From Colwellia piezophila ATCC BAA-637 (lineage in GTDB: Bacteria > Pseudomonadota > Gammaproteobacteria > Enterobacterales > Alteromonadaceae), in NCBI RefSeq assembly GCF_000378625.1, contig NZ_KB905166.1, positions 186,001 through 250,000 of the forward strand: 64,000 nucleotides of DNA, given 5' to 3'. Positions 46,711 through 55,387 of the stretch are shown here, in pieces. Below the pieces are notes generated by a model. It was not told the origin of the DNA. It searched no databases and was given only the letters and a program-made list of their open reading frames with translations. Positions within the stretch are counted from its first letter, which is position 1; each line of letters begins with the position of its first letter. The position numbers and the translations under genes are program-made.

Positions 46711-46842
46711 GAACACTCCACTACATAAGTAATGCTAGGAATGTTCTTAGTCTATGACATAGAATAAAAAGTTGCTATGAAGCTAACTAATTATTCATAT
46801 TTGATTACAATTTATTCAGTTATTATGCAAGTTTGCCCGCTA

Positions 46843-48309
46843 TTAACGTTCACCTTCACCTAAAAGATAGACTAAACGTAAGCTAGTATTATGATCTGAG
46901 GTATTAGCATTGGTACTATGATAAAAGCGCCAGTCTAGTTGCAAGGCAAAGTTATTATTTAGCTTGTAGTGCACGCCTACGCCACCATTTACTTGAAACT
47001 TTTTAGTCTCGATATCTCTTTTCCATAAAGTTTCACCGAAACCCGCGGTCAAGTAAGGCCTAAAGTCGCTTTGGGTATTAAAGTAGAACTGGCTGTCTAA
47101 ACTATAATTCTCATAGTTATCATCTACTGAAGTTGCATTATTGGTTAACTTTGCTTTCGAATACGTTACTCGACTCGAGAATTGACGAGTAAAATATAAA
47201 CCTAAACTGTATTCCGTTGTTGTACCACCTTCAACATCCCATAAATCATCAAGCTCAGTATGGCCAACGCCATAGGTGACACCAATAATGCCGGTATCAA
47301 TAGGGTCTCTTTTATGAGATGACCTTTTATAGGCTTTTTCTGTATAACTACTACCATCACCGATTTGTAATGAAACATTAAAGTTTATTTGGGTTTCTGT
47401 TTGGCCTGCATCACCGAAAGGTCTTTCATTAAAACTAACAAACCCCGTACCGGCTTTAATAATTTCTTTACCAAATAAGTTATTAAGACCAACACTCATA
47501 TAATCAACCGGATCGAGAAAGAACAATGCGGTGCTACCCAATGTATCAGAGCCCCAGATCGTACTGCCACCTTCACGAAGATCCATTTCAGCATTATAGG
47601 CCCATTCTCCGTAAGCCCAACCAAGTACCGGCGTAATCACTAAATCTTGGATAGATGGCACTTCAGCAAAGGCCTCAATACCGTATTCCCAATAGAAAGT
47701 CGACATAATAGTCGCGTACATAAAGGCGTCCCATTGACGGTAACCTGATTTACGCGCTACTTGGTAGTAAACACCACCAAAGTAAGGGTGGCCAATAAAG
47801 TTGAGCGCTGCTGTGTCTCTGTCCCACACAGGTCCGGCTTTTACATTGTCAGACCATTTACTGAAAATACCTTCTTCTTTATCCCAGTTAGAAATATCTT
47901 CTGGTAATAAAGCGATGATACCAATAACACCAAAGCCATAGGCAAATATTGAATTGGTTTGTGACCAAAGTCGATCACTATCCTCACCATTTTTATCAGT
48001 AAATATAGACACTTGAAAAGGTGAATCGTAAAAATCAGCAGCCTGAGGAGTATTTTCCCATAGAGAATTTGTCGCCATTTCTCGGTAAATATCTTCAAGG
48101 TTTTCTTCGGTAATTGCCGGGCTAAGTTTGATTTCAGTCGATGGCTGGTTCAAAGCAGCGGTGGGAGTATTATTTGGCTTTGTTTCAGCCTGAGCAAACA
48201 CAAGGCTAGGAAATATAATTGCGGTGGCGAGTGATACGGCTAAAGTAATACGCTTAATATTATTGGTTTTTGCATTACTTGAATCTATATTCATGTCCAT
48301 AACGGTCAC
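46843..48309 (-). CDS. DUF3943 outer-membrane protein
   Basis: About 488 residues with a signal peptide (ITLAVSLATAIIFPSLVFA). The region GVYYQVARKSGYRQWDAFMY ... FYWEYGIEAFAEVPSIQDL ... GWAYGEW is the DUF3943 core. The C-terminal third alternates like a beta-barrel and ends with paired aromatic strands (LQLDWRFYH, LRLVYLLGEG). The start could be the GTG at 48307-48309, seven bases after AAGGA, or the ATG at 48300. It is a putative outer-membrane protein of unknown role, just downstream of the tRNA-Ser gene. Confidence 0.75.
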   Translation of the reverse strand: MTVMDMNIDSSNAKTNNIKRITLAVSLATAIIFPSLVFAQAETKPNNTPTAALNQPSTEIKLSPAITEENLEDIYREMATNSLWENTPQAADFYDSPFQVSIFTDKNGEDSDRLWSQTNSIFAYGFGVIGIIALLPEDISNWDKEEGIFSKWSDNVKAGPVWDRDTAALNFIGHPYFGGVYYQVARKSGYRQWDAFMYATIMSTFYWEYGIEAFAEVPSIQDLVITPVLGWAYGEWAYNAEMDLREGGSTIWGSDTLGSTALFFLDPVDYMSVGLNNLFGKEIIKAGTGFVSFNERPFGDAGQTETQINFNVSLQIGDGSSYTEKAYKRSSHKRDPIDTGIIGVTYGVGHTELDDLWDVEGGTTTEYSLGLYFTRQFSSRVTYSKAKLTNNATSVDDNYENYSLDSQFYFNTQSDFRPYLTAGFGETLWKRDIETKKFQVNGGVGVHYKLNNNFALQLDWRFYHSTNANTSDHNTSLRLVYLLGEGER

Positions 48310-48377
48310 ACTCAGTTCCTTAATTATTAACAATACGAAATTACTATAGCAACAGTAATCACTCGCTTTAAAAAAGC

Positions 48378-48412
48378 AAAAAAGCCGCTAACTTTTCAGT
48401 TAGCGGCTTTTT
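48378..48412 (-). terminator. Terminator of the tRNA-Ser gene
   Basis: Read on the minus strand: AAAAGCCGCTAAC, a six-base loop, GTTAGCGGCTTTT and more Ts. It starts a few bases after the CCA end of the tRNA. It is a strong factor-independent terminator. Confidence 0.92.
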
Positions 48413-48418
48413 CTAATG

Positions 48419-48509
48419 TGGCGGTGAGATAGAGATTTGAACTCTAGAAGGGCTACAAACCCTTGCCGGTTTTCAAGACCGGTGCTTTCGACCACTCAGC
48501 CATCTCACC
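48419..48509 (-). tRNA. tRNA-Ser (anticodon UGA)
   Basis: A 91-base serine tRNA with encoded CCA. The acceptor stem is GGTGAGA paired with TCTCACC, discriminator G. The anticodon stem CCGGT/ACCGG surrounds CTTGAAA, giving anticodon TGA, for UCA codons. It has the long variable arm typical of tRNA-Ser (AAGGGTTTGTAGCCCTT) and a normal T-arm with GTTCAAATC. It lies between its own promoter and a strong terminator, so it is a single transcription unit. Confidence 0.96.
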
Positions 48510-48558
48510 AAGTTACTTTGAAAAGAACAACTTATTGCTATTCCTCAAAAGTGGGCGA

Positions 48559-48587
48559 ATTCTAAATACTGACGCCCCTTTTGTAAA
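48559..48587 (-). promoter_or_regulatory. Sigma-70 promoter of tRNA-Ser
   Basis: On the minus strand: TTTACA, a 17-base spacer, TAGAAT, then the G/C-rich discriminator TCGCCC, typical of stringently controlled stable-RNA genes. The predicted start point is about 43 bases before the tRNA. Confidence 0.7.
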
Positions 48588-48701
48588 GCGTTAAATGCAT
48601 AATTTGTTAAATAAAGTTAAGCATGCTCGAAAAAAGAACAATTAGAAATTAAATATCATTTAAAACACCTTTCTGCAACTTTACTCAACCGTTCTAAGCC
48701 T

Positions 48702-49466
48702 TTATTTATTTACTGCAGCTAATGGTTGTGTCAGTTGAAACTCTAATAAAGTACCTGCGGGGATATTAATTGAATTGCCACTGGTAAGTAATGATACGCC
48801 TAAGCCGACTTTAGCCATATTTTTTGCTCCATCAGAGCCATTAGCTAAGCCACCAATAGCCGCTAAGCGTGCCGTTCTACCAACTGTAGTCTTACCTGTA
48901 CTTTCAGTTAGCGCTTTCATCTCTGTAGTATGGATCGGCTTCATTTGATTATTAAGCATTATATCAGTCATGGTTAACTGCAAACTTGTTTTACCTCTTA
49001 ATCGACCTGATTGTTTGACTTGGGTAATAACCCCATACAATGTGCTACCTCGTGGGGCAATCACCACATCATTACTCACTAAATCAGCTTCAAGGCTTAC
49101 GGTAAATTTATGGCCACCTTTATGCTGTTTAGAGTTAATTGCTGTATTGGTTCTTACGACGACACGTGTACCTGTAGCAGCAACCGCATTATCTTGAACA
49201 GCCGGTGGCACATCCTTAGCACTACTCTTCGCTGGGGTTTGTTCACTGGCAGCAGGCACTGCATCACCAAAACTAATACTTTGTACCTTATTGGTATCAA
49301 AAGAGAGCTGCTGGCCGGCTATTTCAAAGACCAGTTTATCTGCATTACGTGAAACCAAGGTTCCCGTTAACGTTTGACCATCTTTTAATACCAGCACATC
49401 GGCAAGGGCACTAGCCGAAACAAAAAGTGATAAGCCAAGTAATGAAGACGTTATTATTTTTTTCAT
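48702..49466 (-). CDS. Exported hypothetical protein, 254 residues
   Basis: A signal peptide (SSLLGLSLFVSASALA) is followed by a small beta domain, LVLKDGQTLTGTLVSRNADK, of a kind that recurs in periplasmic proteins. Then a Pro/Ala/Ser linker, and a second beta-rich domain at about 105-200 (VVIAPRGSTLYGVITQVKQS and LQLTMTDIMLNN), which resembles the TrbI/VirB10-like or porous-layer beta barrel in pattern. The end has a Gly-rich hydrophobic stretch. No firm family is recognised. The start is the ATG at 49464-49466 with GGAA seven bases upstream; an earlier in-frame start at 49484 is less likely. Confidence 0.65.
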   Translation of the reverse strand: MKKIITSSLLGLSLFVSASALADVLVLKDGQTLTGTLVSRNADKLVFEIAGQQLSFDTNKVQSISFGDAVPAASEQTPAKSSAKDVPPAVQDNAVAATGTRVVVRTNTAINSKQHKGGHKFTVSLEADLVSNDVVIAPRGSTLYGVITQVKQSGRLRGKTSLQLTMTDIMLNNQMKPIHTTEMKALTESTGKTTVGRTARLAAIGGLANGSDGAKNMAKVGLGVSLLTSGNSINIPAGTLLEFQLTQPLAAVNK

Positions 49467-49556
49467 TATGATTCCATATAACAATTATTAAAAAATACCT
49501 GAACGGATAATAGACTCCTTTAATGGCTTAATCTAGCAAGTTTTAATTGTTTATAA

Positions 49557-51344
49557 TCACTTATCACAAGCAGCAATGGGATGAATTACCGCTTTGGTAA
49601 TTTTACCGTATTGAAGTTTGACCAGTGGTTGATTGCTATAACCGCGGAATTTAGGTGCCTGCCACTGAGGTAATAAGGCTGACTTAGTGGCAGAATTAAT
49701 GGTTAAATTAGCAATAAGGCCAGTAGATTTTTGCGCTTTGACTTTGTTTTTACTATAGATGTTGTCGCTAGTGTTATTGGTAGGCCTATCATTAGCAAAG
49801 CTTTTCTCACGACTTGCAGCAACGATACAAATTCTATTTTCAGCGGCGAGAGACAACAGGTTGTACTCAACCTCACTTCGTTCTTGAATATCAAAAGCTA
49901 TCAGTAATACCTGTATACCTTGACGGGCCGCCAAGTCTACGATTTCGGGAATAGTCGCGTCATCACCGGTTAACATAGCAAGGCGGATATTACCTTGCTC
50001 TAACGGCAATTCAATAATATTTAATTCATCACCTAAAGTCGTCCATTGATATCTTTGACACAAATGTAATTGTGACTGTTTTGCGATCAAGCCCTGTTCA
50101 CTTATTAACACCGCTTGATGGTTGCCATTGAGGATTAAACTAGTACATAGGTATTGAAAAGGCCTGAGTACCGAGCTTACTTGTTCAATAAGTTGTTCAC
50201 ATAAGCCAGCAATCTCAGCTCTTTTATCAACATCATTAGTCATGGTTTTATCAGCGATAAAGAATAACTCTGGTAATTGAATAATGTCACTGAGGTTATT
50301 TTCAATATAATGACAAACATCTTCAATGGCTTGCTCATTCGACTTGTAGGTGGCAAATATTGCCACATTAGCCGTTATCGGCACGTTACTTTGCTTATCA
50401 TCAGCCGTCTCACACATCAGCTTTTGATAAAGTTTTTCGCGCCGCTGTTTAATAAAAATCGTACCGTCAGGGCGAATCTTATGGTCTAGCCCCGCCCCGG
50501 TAAGGTTAAGTTCGGCAAAAGCAAAACCTTCTTCATTACTCATTAGCTTGGCCTGTACTTTGCCACAAGGAGAAACTATTTGGCTTTGACCTGCGCCAAG
50601 ATGAATACTGACCTGCTCTGGCTCAAAAGTTACTTGAGCGGTTGCTTGGGGTTTACCTTGAGCAACTAATGAACCAATCTTGTTTGCGGTGATAACAAAG
50701 GCGTTATTTTCAAAGGCTCGAGCGGGATCATGAAAGCTAGTTTGATCTAATGCACAGGTGCTGATGGAATTACAAAGTAAAGTAGCTCCACTTAAGGCCA
50801 AATCTCGCGCAGCATTAAAAGTAAGACTATCGTTCCCTGATAACAGTCCAATTTTTGCTTCATCCGTGGTAATCACTCCTGTAGTTAGGCTACTACTGAT
50901 GAAAAATTCGTTTTCTAACTCTGTTAACGCTTGTTTATCTTGTTGGTGAATAAGCTCCCCTAATGGTGAGAATAAACAAGTACAAACACTAATATTTGAT
51001 TTAACCAAGGCGTCTTGATGTTCACGTACTTTGTCCCGTCTTAAAGTGACGTTGATAACAAGGTAGCAATGATGCTTTTTTGCCTGTGCTGCAATCGCTT
51101 TTATAAATTCACCTTCTAACGGTAACGCTTCATACCACGCCTGATTATGATCAATGTAACCAGACTGAAGGTCATTACCCTGAGATTCGTTAGCTAGGGT
51201 GTTGCTAAAAAGGCTATTAGAAAATTCGGGCAGCACGATTAATTTTGGTTGGCATGTAGCTGCTTTATCTATCAGTCGAAGGCAAGTTACTAAGTTTTCT
51301 TGTGGATTAGAGGAGGTGGCAAATTGAGTAACAGCAACACGCAT
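49557..51344 (-). CDS. Double nitrilase-fold protein lacking catalytic Cys
   Basis: A 595-residue protein made of two carbon-nitrogen-hydrolase domains in tandem, about 1-290 and 325-595. Domain 1 keeps the Glu (IVLPEFSN) and the Lys (QQDKQAL), but where the nucleophile motif should read I-C-Y-D it reads L-S-G-N-D. Domain 2 keeps the Glu (IQLPELFF), has Gln in place of Lys (KQSQLHL), and reads L-T-G-D-D at the nucleophile. The Cys is thus Gly in both. It is probably a non-catalytic binding or scaffold protein. It is divergent from the methyltransferase gene at 51622, which suggests a link to the pigment cluster. Confidence 0.75.
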   Translation of the reverse strand: MRVAVTQFATSSNPQENLVTCLRLIDKAATCQPKLIVLPEFSNSLFSNTLANESQGNDLQSGYIDHNQAWYEALPLEGEFIKAIAAQAKKHHCYLVINVTLRRDKVREHQDALVKSNISVCTCLFSPLGELIHQQDKQALTELENEFFISSSLTTGVITTDEAKIGLLSGNDSLTFNAARDLALSGATLLCNSISTCALDQTSFHDPARAFENNAFVITANKIGSLVAQGKPQATAQVTFEPEQVSIHLGAGQSQIVSPCGKVQAKLMSNEEGFAFAELNLTGAGLDHKIRPDGTIFIKQRREKLYQKLMCETADDKQSNVPITANVAIFATYKSNEQAIEDVCHYIENNLSDIIQLPELFFIADKTMTNDVDKRAEIAGLCEQLIEQVSSVLRPFQYLCTSLILNGNHQAVLISEQGLIAKQSQLHLCQRYQWTTLGDELNIIELPLEQGNIRLAMLTGDDATIPEIVDLAARQGIQVLLIAFDIQERSEVEYNLLSLAAENRICIVAASREKSFANDRPTNNTSDNIYSKNKVKAQKSTGLIANLTINSATKSALLPQWQAPKFRGYSNQPLVKLQYGKITKAVIHPIAACDK

Positions 51345-51621
51345 GATAGATTTTGTTCCAGGTAATTAAAGCGGTTTGAAGGGTGAATACTTACATGGTT
51401 GATATTTTACCTTAAAAGCTAGCGCCCAGGTCATTTAAATTTAGTTTAACTGGTGTGTAAATAAGCTTTTAATGAGGCTTAAATTCGACTATTTCACTAG
51501 GGTCAATCAATCGAAATATTTTACAATTCAACTGATTTTTCTATTTAATACTATTCAAACGCTATGTTTTTTTACTGTTTAATGACAAAATGAAAGTTCA
51601 CTTATTTTCTGGTAGTTTTCA

Positions 51622-52710
51622 ATGGATTATTATTCTCATCCCAAGGATATTTCAGCTTTAGACGCAAAATTAGAGGCACAAAAGATAGCCTTTTCCCCGA
51701 TTGCTTTTCAAGCTGTAATGACTCTTCTCAGAACCGATATTCTCAAGTACATTTGCGATGCGGGTGAACAAGGTGCAACCGCTAAAGAATTAGCTGATAA
51801 ATCAGAAATTTCAACATACGGTGTCAAGGTATTACTCGATATGGCCGCTTCTATGGGCATTGTCTGGATTGAAAATATTGATCACTATAGACTCGATAAA
51901 ACGGGGCACTTTATTATTAACGATAAAATGACCCAAGCCAACATCAACTTCACTCAAGATGTTTGTTATGAAGGCATGTTCCACTTAGAACAAGCCATTC
52001 GAACAGGCACACCCTCAGGCTTAAAAGTATTCGGTGATTGGCCGACAATATATCCGGCATTAACCTCATTACCAGAAAAAGTTAAAAAAAGTTGGTTTGA
52101 GTTTGATCATTTTTACTCAGACCATTCATTTCCCGAAGTACTGCCGATTATTTTTGAAGATAAGCCAAAATGTATCTTAGATGTCGGTGGCAATACCGGT
52201 AAGTGGACCTTGGCATGTTTACATCATAATAAAGATGTTCGTATGGCTATTATGGACTTACCACAGCAATTAACGGTACTTCAGAAGAACATTGCCGATC
52301 AAGGTATGCTTGATCGCATTGAAGTACACCCAACGGATTTACTGGCTAAAGATGCGCCATTTTATCAAGGCGCTGATGTTATCTGGATGAGCCAGTTCTT
52401 AGACTGCTTTTCAGAAGACCAAATCCTTGAAATTTTAAAGGGCGCAGTGAAAGTCATGAGCCAAGAGTCTAGCTTATTTATTATGGAGACTTATTGCGAT
52501 AGACAACGATTTGAAGCCGCTACTTATTGTATTAACGCAACCTCACTTTACTTTACCGCGTTAGCCAATGGCAATAGCCGTATGTATCACTCGGGTGATT
52601 TCATCAAGTTGATTCAAAAAGCAGGTTTGTATGTAGAAAAGGATATTGACGATATTGGCTTGGGCCATACCTTGTTCAAATGTCGTAAGAATATGCGATT
52701 AACCGACTAA
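51622..52710 (+). CDS. O-methyltransferase-family protein, SAM-dependent
   Basis: A 362-residue protein of the hydroxyneurosporene/acetylserotonin methyltransferase type: an N-terminal winged-helix dimerisation domain at about 30-95 (ATAKELADKSEISTYGVKVL), then a Rossmann domain with SAM motif I ILDVGGNTGKW near 185. Where most members have the catalytic His of H-D-W it reads Q-F-L-D-C-F, so a Gln replaces the base. Methyltransferases of this family are frequent in aryl-polyene clusters, and this gene converges on the ketosynthase next door. It may methylate the aryl head by another mechanism. Confidence 0.8.
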   Translation: MDYYSHPKDISALDAKLEAQKIAFSPIAFQAVMTLLRTDILKYICDAGEQGATAKELADKSEISTYGVKVLLDMAASMGIVWIENIDHYRLDKTGHFIINDKMTQANINFTQDVCYEGMFHLEQAIRTGTPSGLKVFGDWPTIYPALTSLPEKVKKSWFEFDHFYSDHSFPEVLPIIFEDKPKCILDVGGNTGKWTLACLHHNKDVRMAIMDLPQQLTVLQKNIADQGMLDRIEVHPTDLLAKDAPFYQGADVIWMSQFLDCFSEDQILEILKGAVKVMSQESSLFIMETYCDRQRFEAATYCINATSLYFTALANGNSRMYHSGDFIKLIQKAGLYVEKDIDDIGLGHTLFKCRKNMRLTD

Positions 52711-52732
52711 GTAAACCAAGCTTTATTATTAA

Positions 52733-52825
52733 GGCGCACCGCCTGTTTAGGTGCACCGCCTGTTTAGGTGCACCGCCTGTTTAGGTGCACCGCCTGTTTA
52801 GGTGCACCGCCTGTTTAGGTGCTTA
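52733..52825. repeat. 17-bp tandem repeat between convergent genes
   Basis: Five copies of GGTGCACCGCCTGTTTA in a row (the first has one change: GGCGCACC), then a partial sixth. Each unit contains the palindrome GGTGCACC, and neighbouring units can pair to form GCACC ... GGTGC hairpins. The array fills most of the gap between the methyltransferase gene and the facing ketosynthase gene. Confidence 0.95.
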
Positions 52826-52889
52826 GTTGTTTTTGCATTTATTTAGCACTAAATACAAAAACAACAACAGCATCATTTAGCCAATAAAG

Positions 52890-54119
52890 TTAACTATCCT
52901 GCCAACGCTTAAAGATCAGTGAAGTATTGATACCACCAAAAGCAAAATTGTTGCTCATAACATAGTTGGTATTTAACTCTCTTGCCTGCCCTTTAATATA
53001 ATCCAGTGGTGCACAGTTACCATCAACATTATCAAGATTCAACGTTGGCGCAAACCAGTTATCATTCATCATATTAATACTCGCCCACGCTTCAATAGCA
53101 CCGCAAGCTCCCAAGGTATGCCCTAAGTAACTTTTAAGTGAGCTAATCGGGATCTCGCCAAAGGTATTGTGAGTTGCGATAGACTCGGCAATATCACCTT
53201 TTTCAGTTGACGTGCCATGGGCATTAACGTAACCAATATCTTGTGGTGATAATTGCGCATCTTCTAAGGCCAAACGCATGGCCTTTTCCATGGTTTTAGC
53301 CGTAGGTTGCGTTACATGTTTGCCATCTGCATTGGTACCAAAGCCGACTAACTCAGCTAAAATCGTGGCGCCTCTTGCCTGTGCAAACTCAAGCTCTTCC
53401 AGGATAAAAGTACAAGCACCCTCACCTATAACTAAACCATCACGGTCTTTTTCAAAAGGACGCGGACTCGTTTTCGGCGCGTCATTTTTTAAACTAGTGG
53501 CAAATAACGTATCGAACACCGCGACACTAGATAAACATAATTCTTCTGCACCGCCAGCTACCATGGCTTTTTGCTTACCAAATTTTATCGCTTCATAGGC
53601 ATAGCCAATACCTTGTGATGACGAGGTACAGGCGGAGCTTGTGGTAATCGTTCTGCCGGTTAAGCCAAAAAACACCCCGACATTAACCGGTGTGGTATGC
53701 GCCATCATTTTAATATAACTGGTCGCTGTTATACCATCCATATTGTTATCTTTTAGTAAGTCGCCAAACGCTGGAATAGGCTCAGGTGAGCCCATACAAG
53801 AGCCATACGAAATACCCATATCGCCGCTTGTTAAGAGGTCGCTGCCAATTAATCCCGCTTGACTTAACGCCTCTTCAGTCACTTGCGTCGCCATGATCGA
53901 CACCTTGCCCATAGAGCGTATTTGTTTACGTTTGTAATGACTAGGCGTTTGGTAATGAGGGACTGGAGCCGCTAGGTTAGTATTTAATCCTGAAACTTGA
54001 CGCCAATCAGGCATATTAACGACAGCATTCTCACCTTTATCAAGGGCTGTTTTAAAACTTTGCCAATTATTACCTAAAGCGGTAATGGCTGAAATACCGG
54101 TAATGACAACTCTTTTCAT
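52890..54119 (-). CDS. Beta-ketoacyl-ACP synthase, FabF-like
   Basis: A 409-residue condensing enzyme of the aryl-polyene type. The active-site Cys164 is in T-S-S-A-C-T-S, and the two catalytic His are in N-A-H-G-T-S-T near 299 and S-Y-L-G-H-T near 334. All three residues are intact. It probably joins malonyl-ACP to the growing polyene. Its ATG overlaps the stop of the ketoreductase gene by one base (TAATG). It is the last gene of the operon in this direction. Confidence 0.92.
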   Translation of the reverse strand: MKRVVITGISAITALGNNWQSFKTALDKGENAVVNMPDWRQVSGLNTNLAAPVPHYQTPSHYKRKQIRSMGKVSIMATQVTEEALSQAGLIGSDLLTSGDMGISYGSCMGSPEPIPAFGDLLKDNNMDGITATSYIKMMAHTTPVNVGVFFGLTGRTITTSSACTSSSQGIGYAYEAIKFGKQKAMVAGGAEELCLSSVAVFDTLFATSLKNDAPKTSPRPFEKDRDGLVIGEGACTFILEELEFAQARGATILAELVGFGTNADGKHVTQPTAKTMEKAMRLALEDAQLSPQDIGYVNAHGTSTEKGDIAESIATHNTFGEIPISSLKSYLGHTLGACGAIEAWASINMMNDNWFAPTLNLDNVDGNCAPLDYIKGQARELNTNYVMSNNFAFGGINTSLIFKRWQDS

Positions 54120-54844
54120 TACGCTAACCCACCATTAACAGAGATGGTTTGACGGGTAATATACGCGGCATCCTCTGACATCAAAAACGACACGGTGCCA
54201 GCAACTTCTTCGGGTTTACCCATACGTTTTAATGGGATCATTTTCAATATTTCAGTAACCGGTACTTCTTCAGTCATGTCGGTATCAATCAAACCCGGTG
54301 CTACACAGTTCACGGTAATTTTTCGTTTTGCTAGCTCTAATGATAAGGCTTTAGTCGCGCCAATTAAGCCGGCTTTTGCCGCGCTATAATTAACTTGGCC
54401 GCGGTTGCCTATAAGACCCGAAACGGATGAAATTGTGACTATTCGACCGCCTTTTCGCGTTTGAATCATCGGCATCACTGTGGGATGGACTACATTGTAA
54501 AAACCATCTAAGCTAGTTCTAATGACACTATCCCAATCATCACCGGTCATTGCTGGGAAAGCCATATCTTTGGTTAGGCCTGCATTACATACCACGCCAT
54601 AATAAGCGCCATTTTCAGCGATATCATCTTCAATGATCGCTTTAACTTGTGCTCTATCACAGACATCAAATTGTAAAATGGTTGCCGTGCGACCTAGCGC
54701 TGCTATTTGCTTAGCCGTTTCTTGTGCTCGGTCAATACTACTAAGACAATGCACAACGATATCAAAGCCATCTTTTGCTAACCGTAACGCTATTGACTTG
54801 CCAATGCCCCGACTAGAGCCGGTCACTAATACTCTTTTACTCAT
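54119..54844 (-). CDS. 3-Ketoacyl-ACP reductase, FabG-like
   Basis: A 241-residue short-chain dehydrogenase. NADPH motif T-G-S-S-R-G-I-G at 8-15, N-A-G near 90, catalytic Ser/Tyr/Lys as ISSVSG...Y-S-A-A-K, and VNCVAPGLIDTDM. In aryl-polyene synthesis it reduces the 3-keto intermediate after each condensation. AAGGAA stands ten bases before the ATG. Genes for the dehydratase and two ketosynthases lie on both sides. Confidence 0.92.
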   Translation of the reverse strand: MSKRVLVTGSSRGIGKSIALRLAKDGFDIVVHCLSSIDRAQETAKQIAALGRTATILQFDVCDRAQVKAIIEDDIAENGAYYGVVCNAGLTKDMAFPAMTGDDWDSVIRTSLDGFYNVVHPTVMPMIQTRKGGRIVTISSVSGLIGNRGQVNYSAAKAGLIGATKALSLELAKRKITVNCVAPGLIDTDMTEEVPVTEILKMIPLKRMGKPEEVAGTVSFLMSEDAAYITRQTISVNGGLA

Positions 54845-54928
54845 CTTATTTTATTCCTTACTTATTTCTTCGCTAGGTTCTAGCTAGGTCTTAGTGAAAC
54901 CTTTACTCAACTTTAGCTAAGCCTAAAC

Positions 54929-55387
54929 TTACACCAACTTACCTGCTACATAAGCGTCTGGATCAGGGGGTAAAAAGACATTGACTTGCGCACTGCTAAT
55001 AACGCCTTGATGGTTTGAAATTTCACAACTATAAACGCCCAATCCTGATGTTTCTTTGTGTAATTCGACTATTTTGACCTTTAAATGACAACCTTTGTCG
55101 AAGTAATTTTGTTTTTGTATATATTTCCTAGTGCCTAAAAGAAAACCTATTTGCACCGGTTCCCCTTGCTCAAGTGCTTTAGCGCCGGCAAAAGCGGCAA
55201 TGGATTGCGCCATATATTCAATACCAATATAAGCGGGCACACCCGAATTTTCAGCTTGATAAAAGGCTGAGTTTTCATTTATATCAAGCCAACAGGTGGC
55301 TGACTCTTGGTTAAACTCATCTAAGCCGCCAATTAAAATCATCGGCTCTCGATGTGAAATAAGCGCGCTAATGGGATATTTATTCAC
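54929..55387 (-). CDS. 3-Hydroxyacyl-ACP dehydratase, hotdog fold
   Basis: A 152-residue hotdog protein similar to FabZ/FabA-like dehydratases of aryl-polyene clusters. LISHREPMILIG gives the conserved His near residue 11, and IEYMAQSIAAFAGAKALEQG is the central helix with its Glu near 57. It removes water to form the conjugated double bonds. The start is a GTG at 55385-55387 and overlaps the stop of the ketosynthase gene by eight bases (GTGAATAA). Confidence 0.88.
   Translation of the reverse strand: MNKYPISALISHREPMILIGGLDEFNQESATCWLDINENSAFYQAENSGVPAYIGIEYMAQSIAAFAGAKALEQGEPVQIGFLLGTRKYIQKQNYFDKGCHLKVKIVELHKETSGLGVYSCEISNHQGVISSAQVNVFLPPDPDAYVAGKLV

Noticed and set aside
52733-52825. The 17-bp repeats as a possible CRISPR array
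   Set aside because: The units are directly joined without spacers and no cas gene is present.
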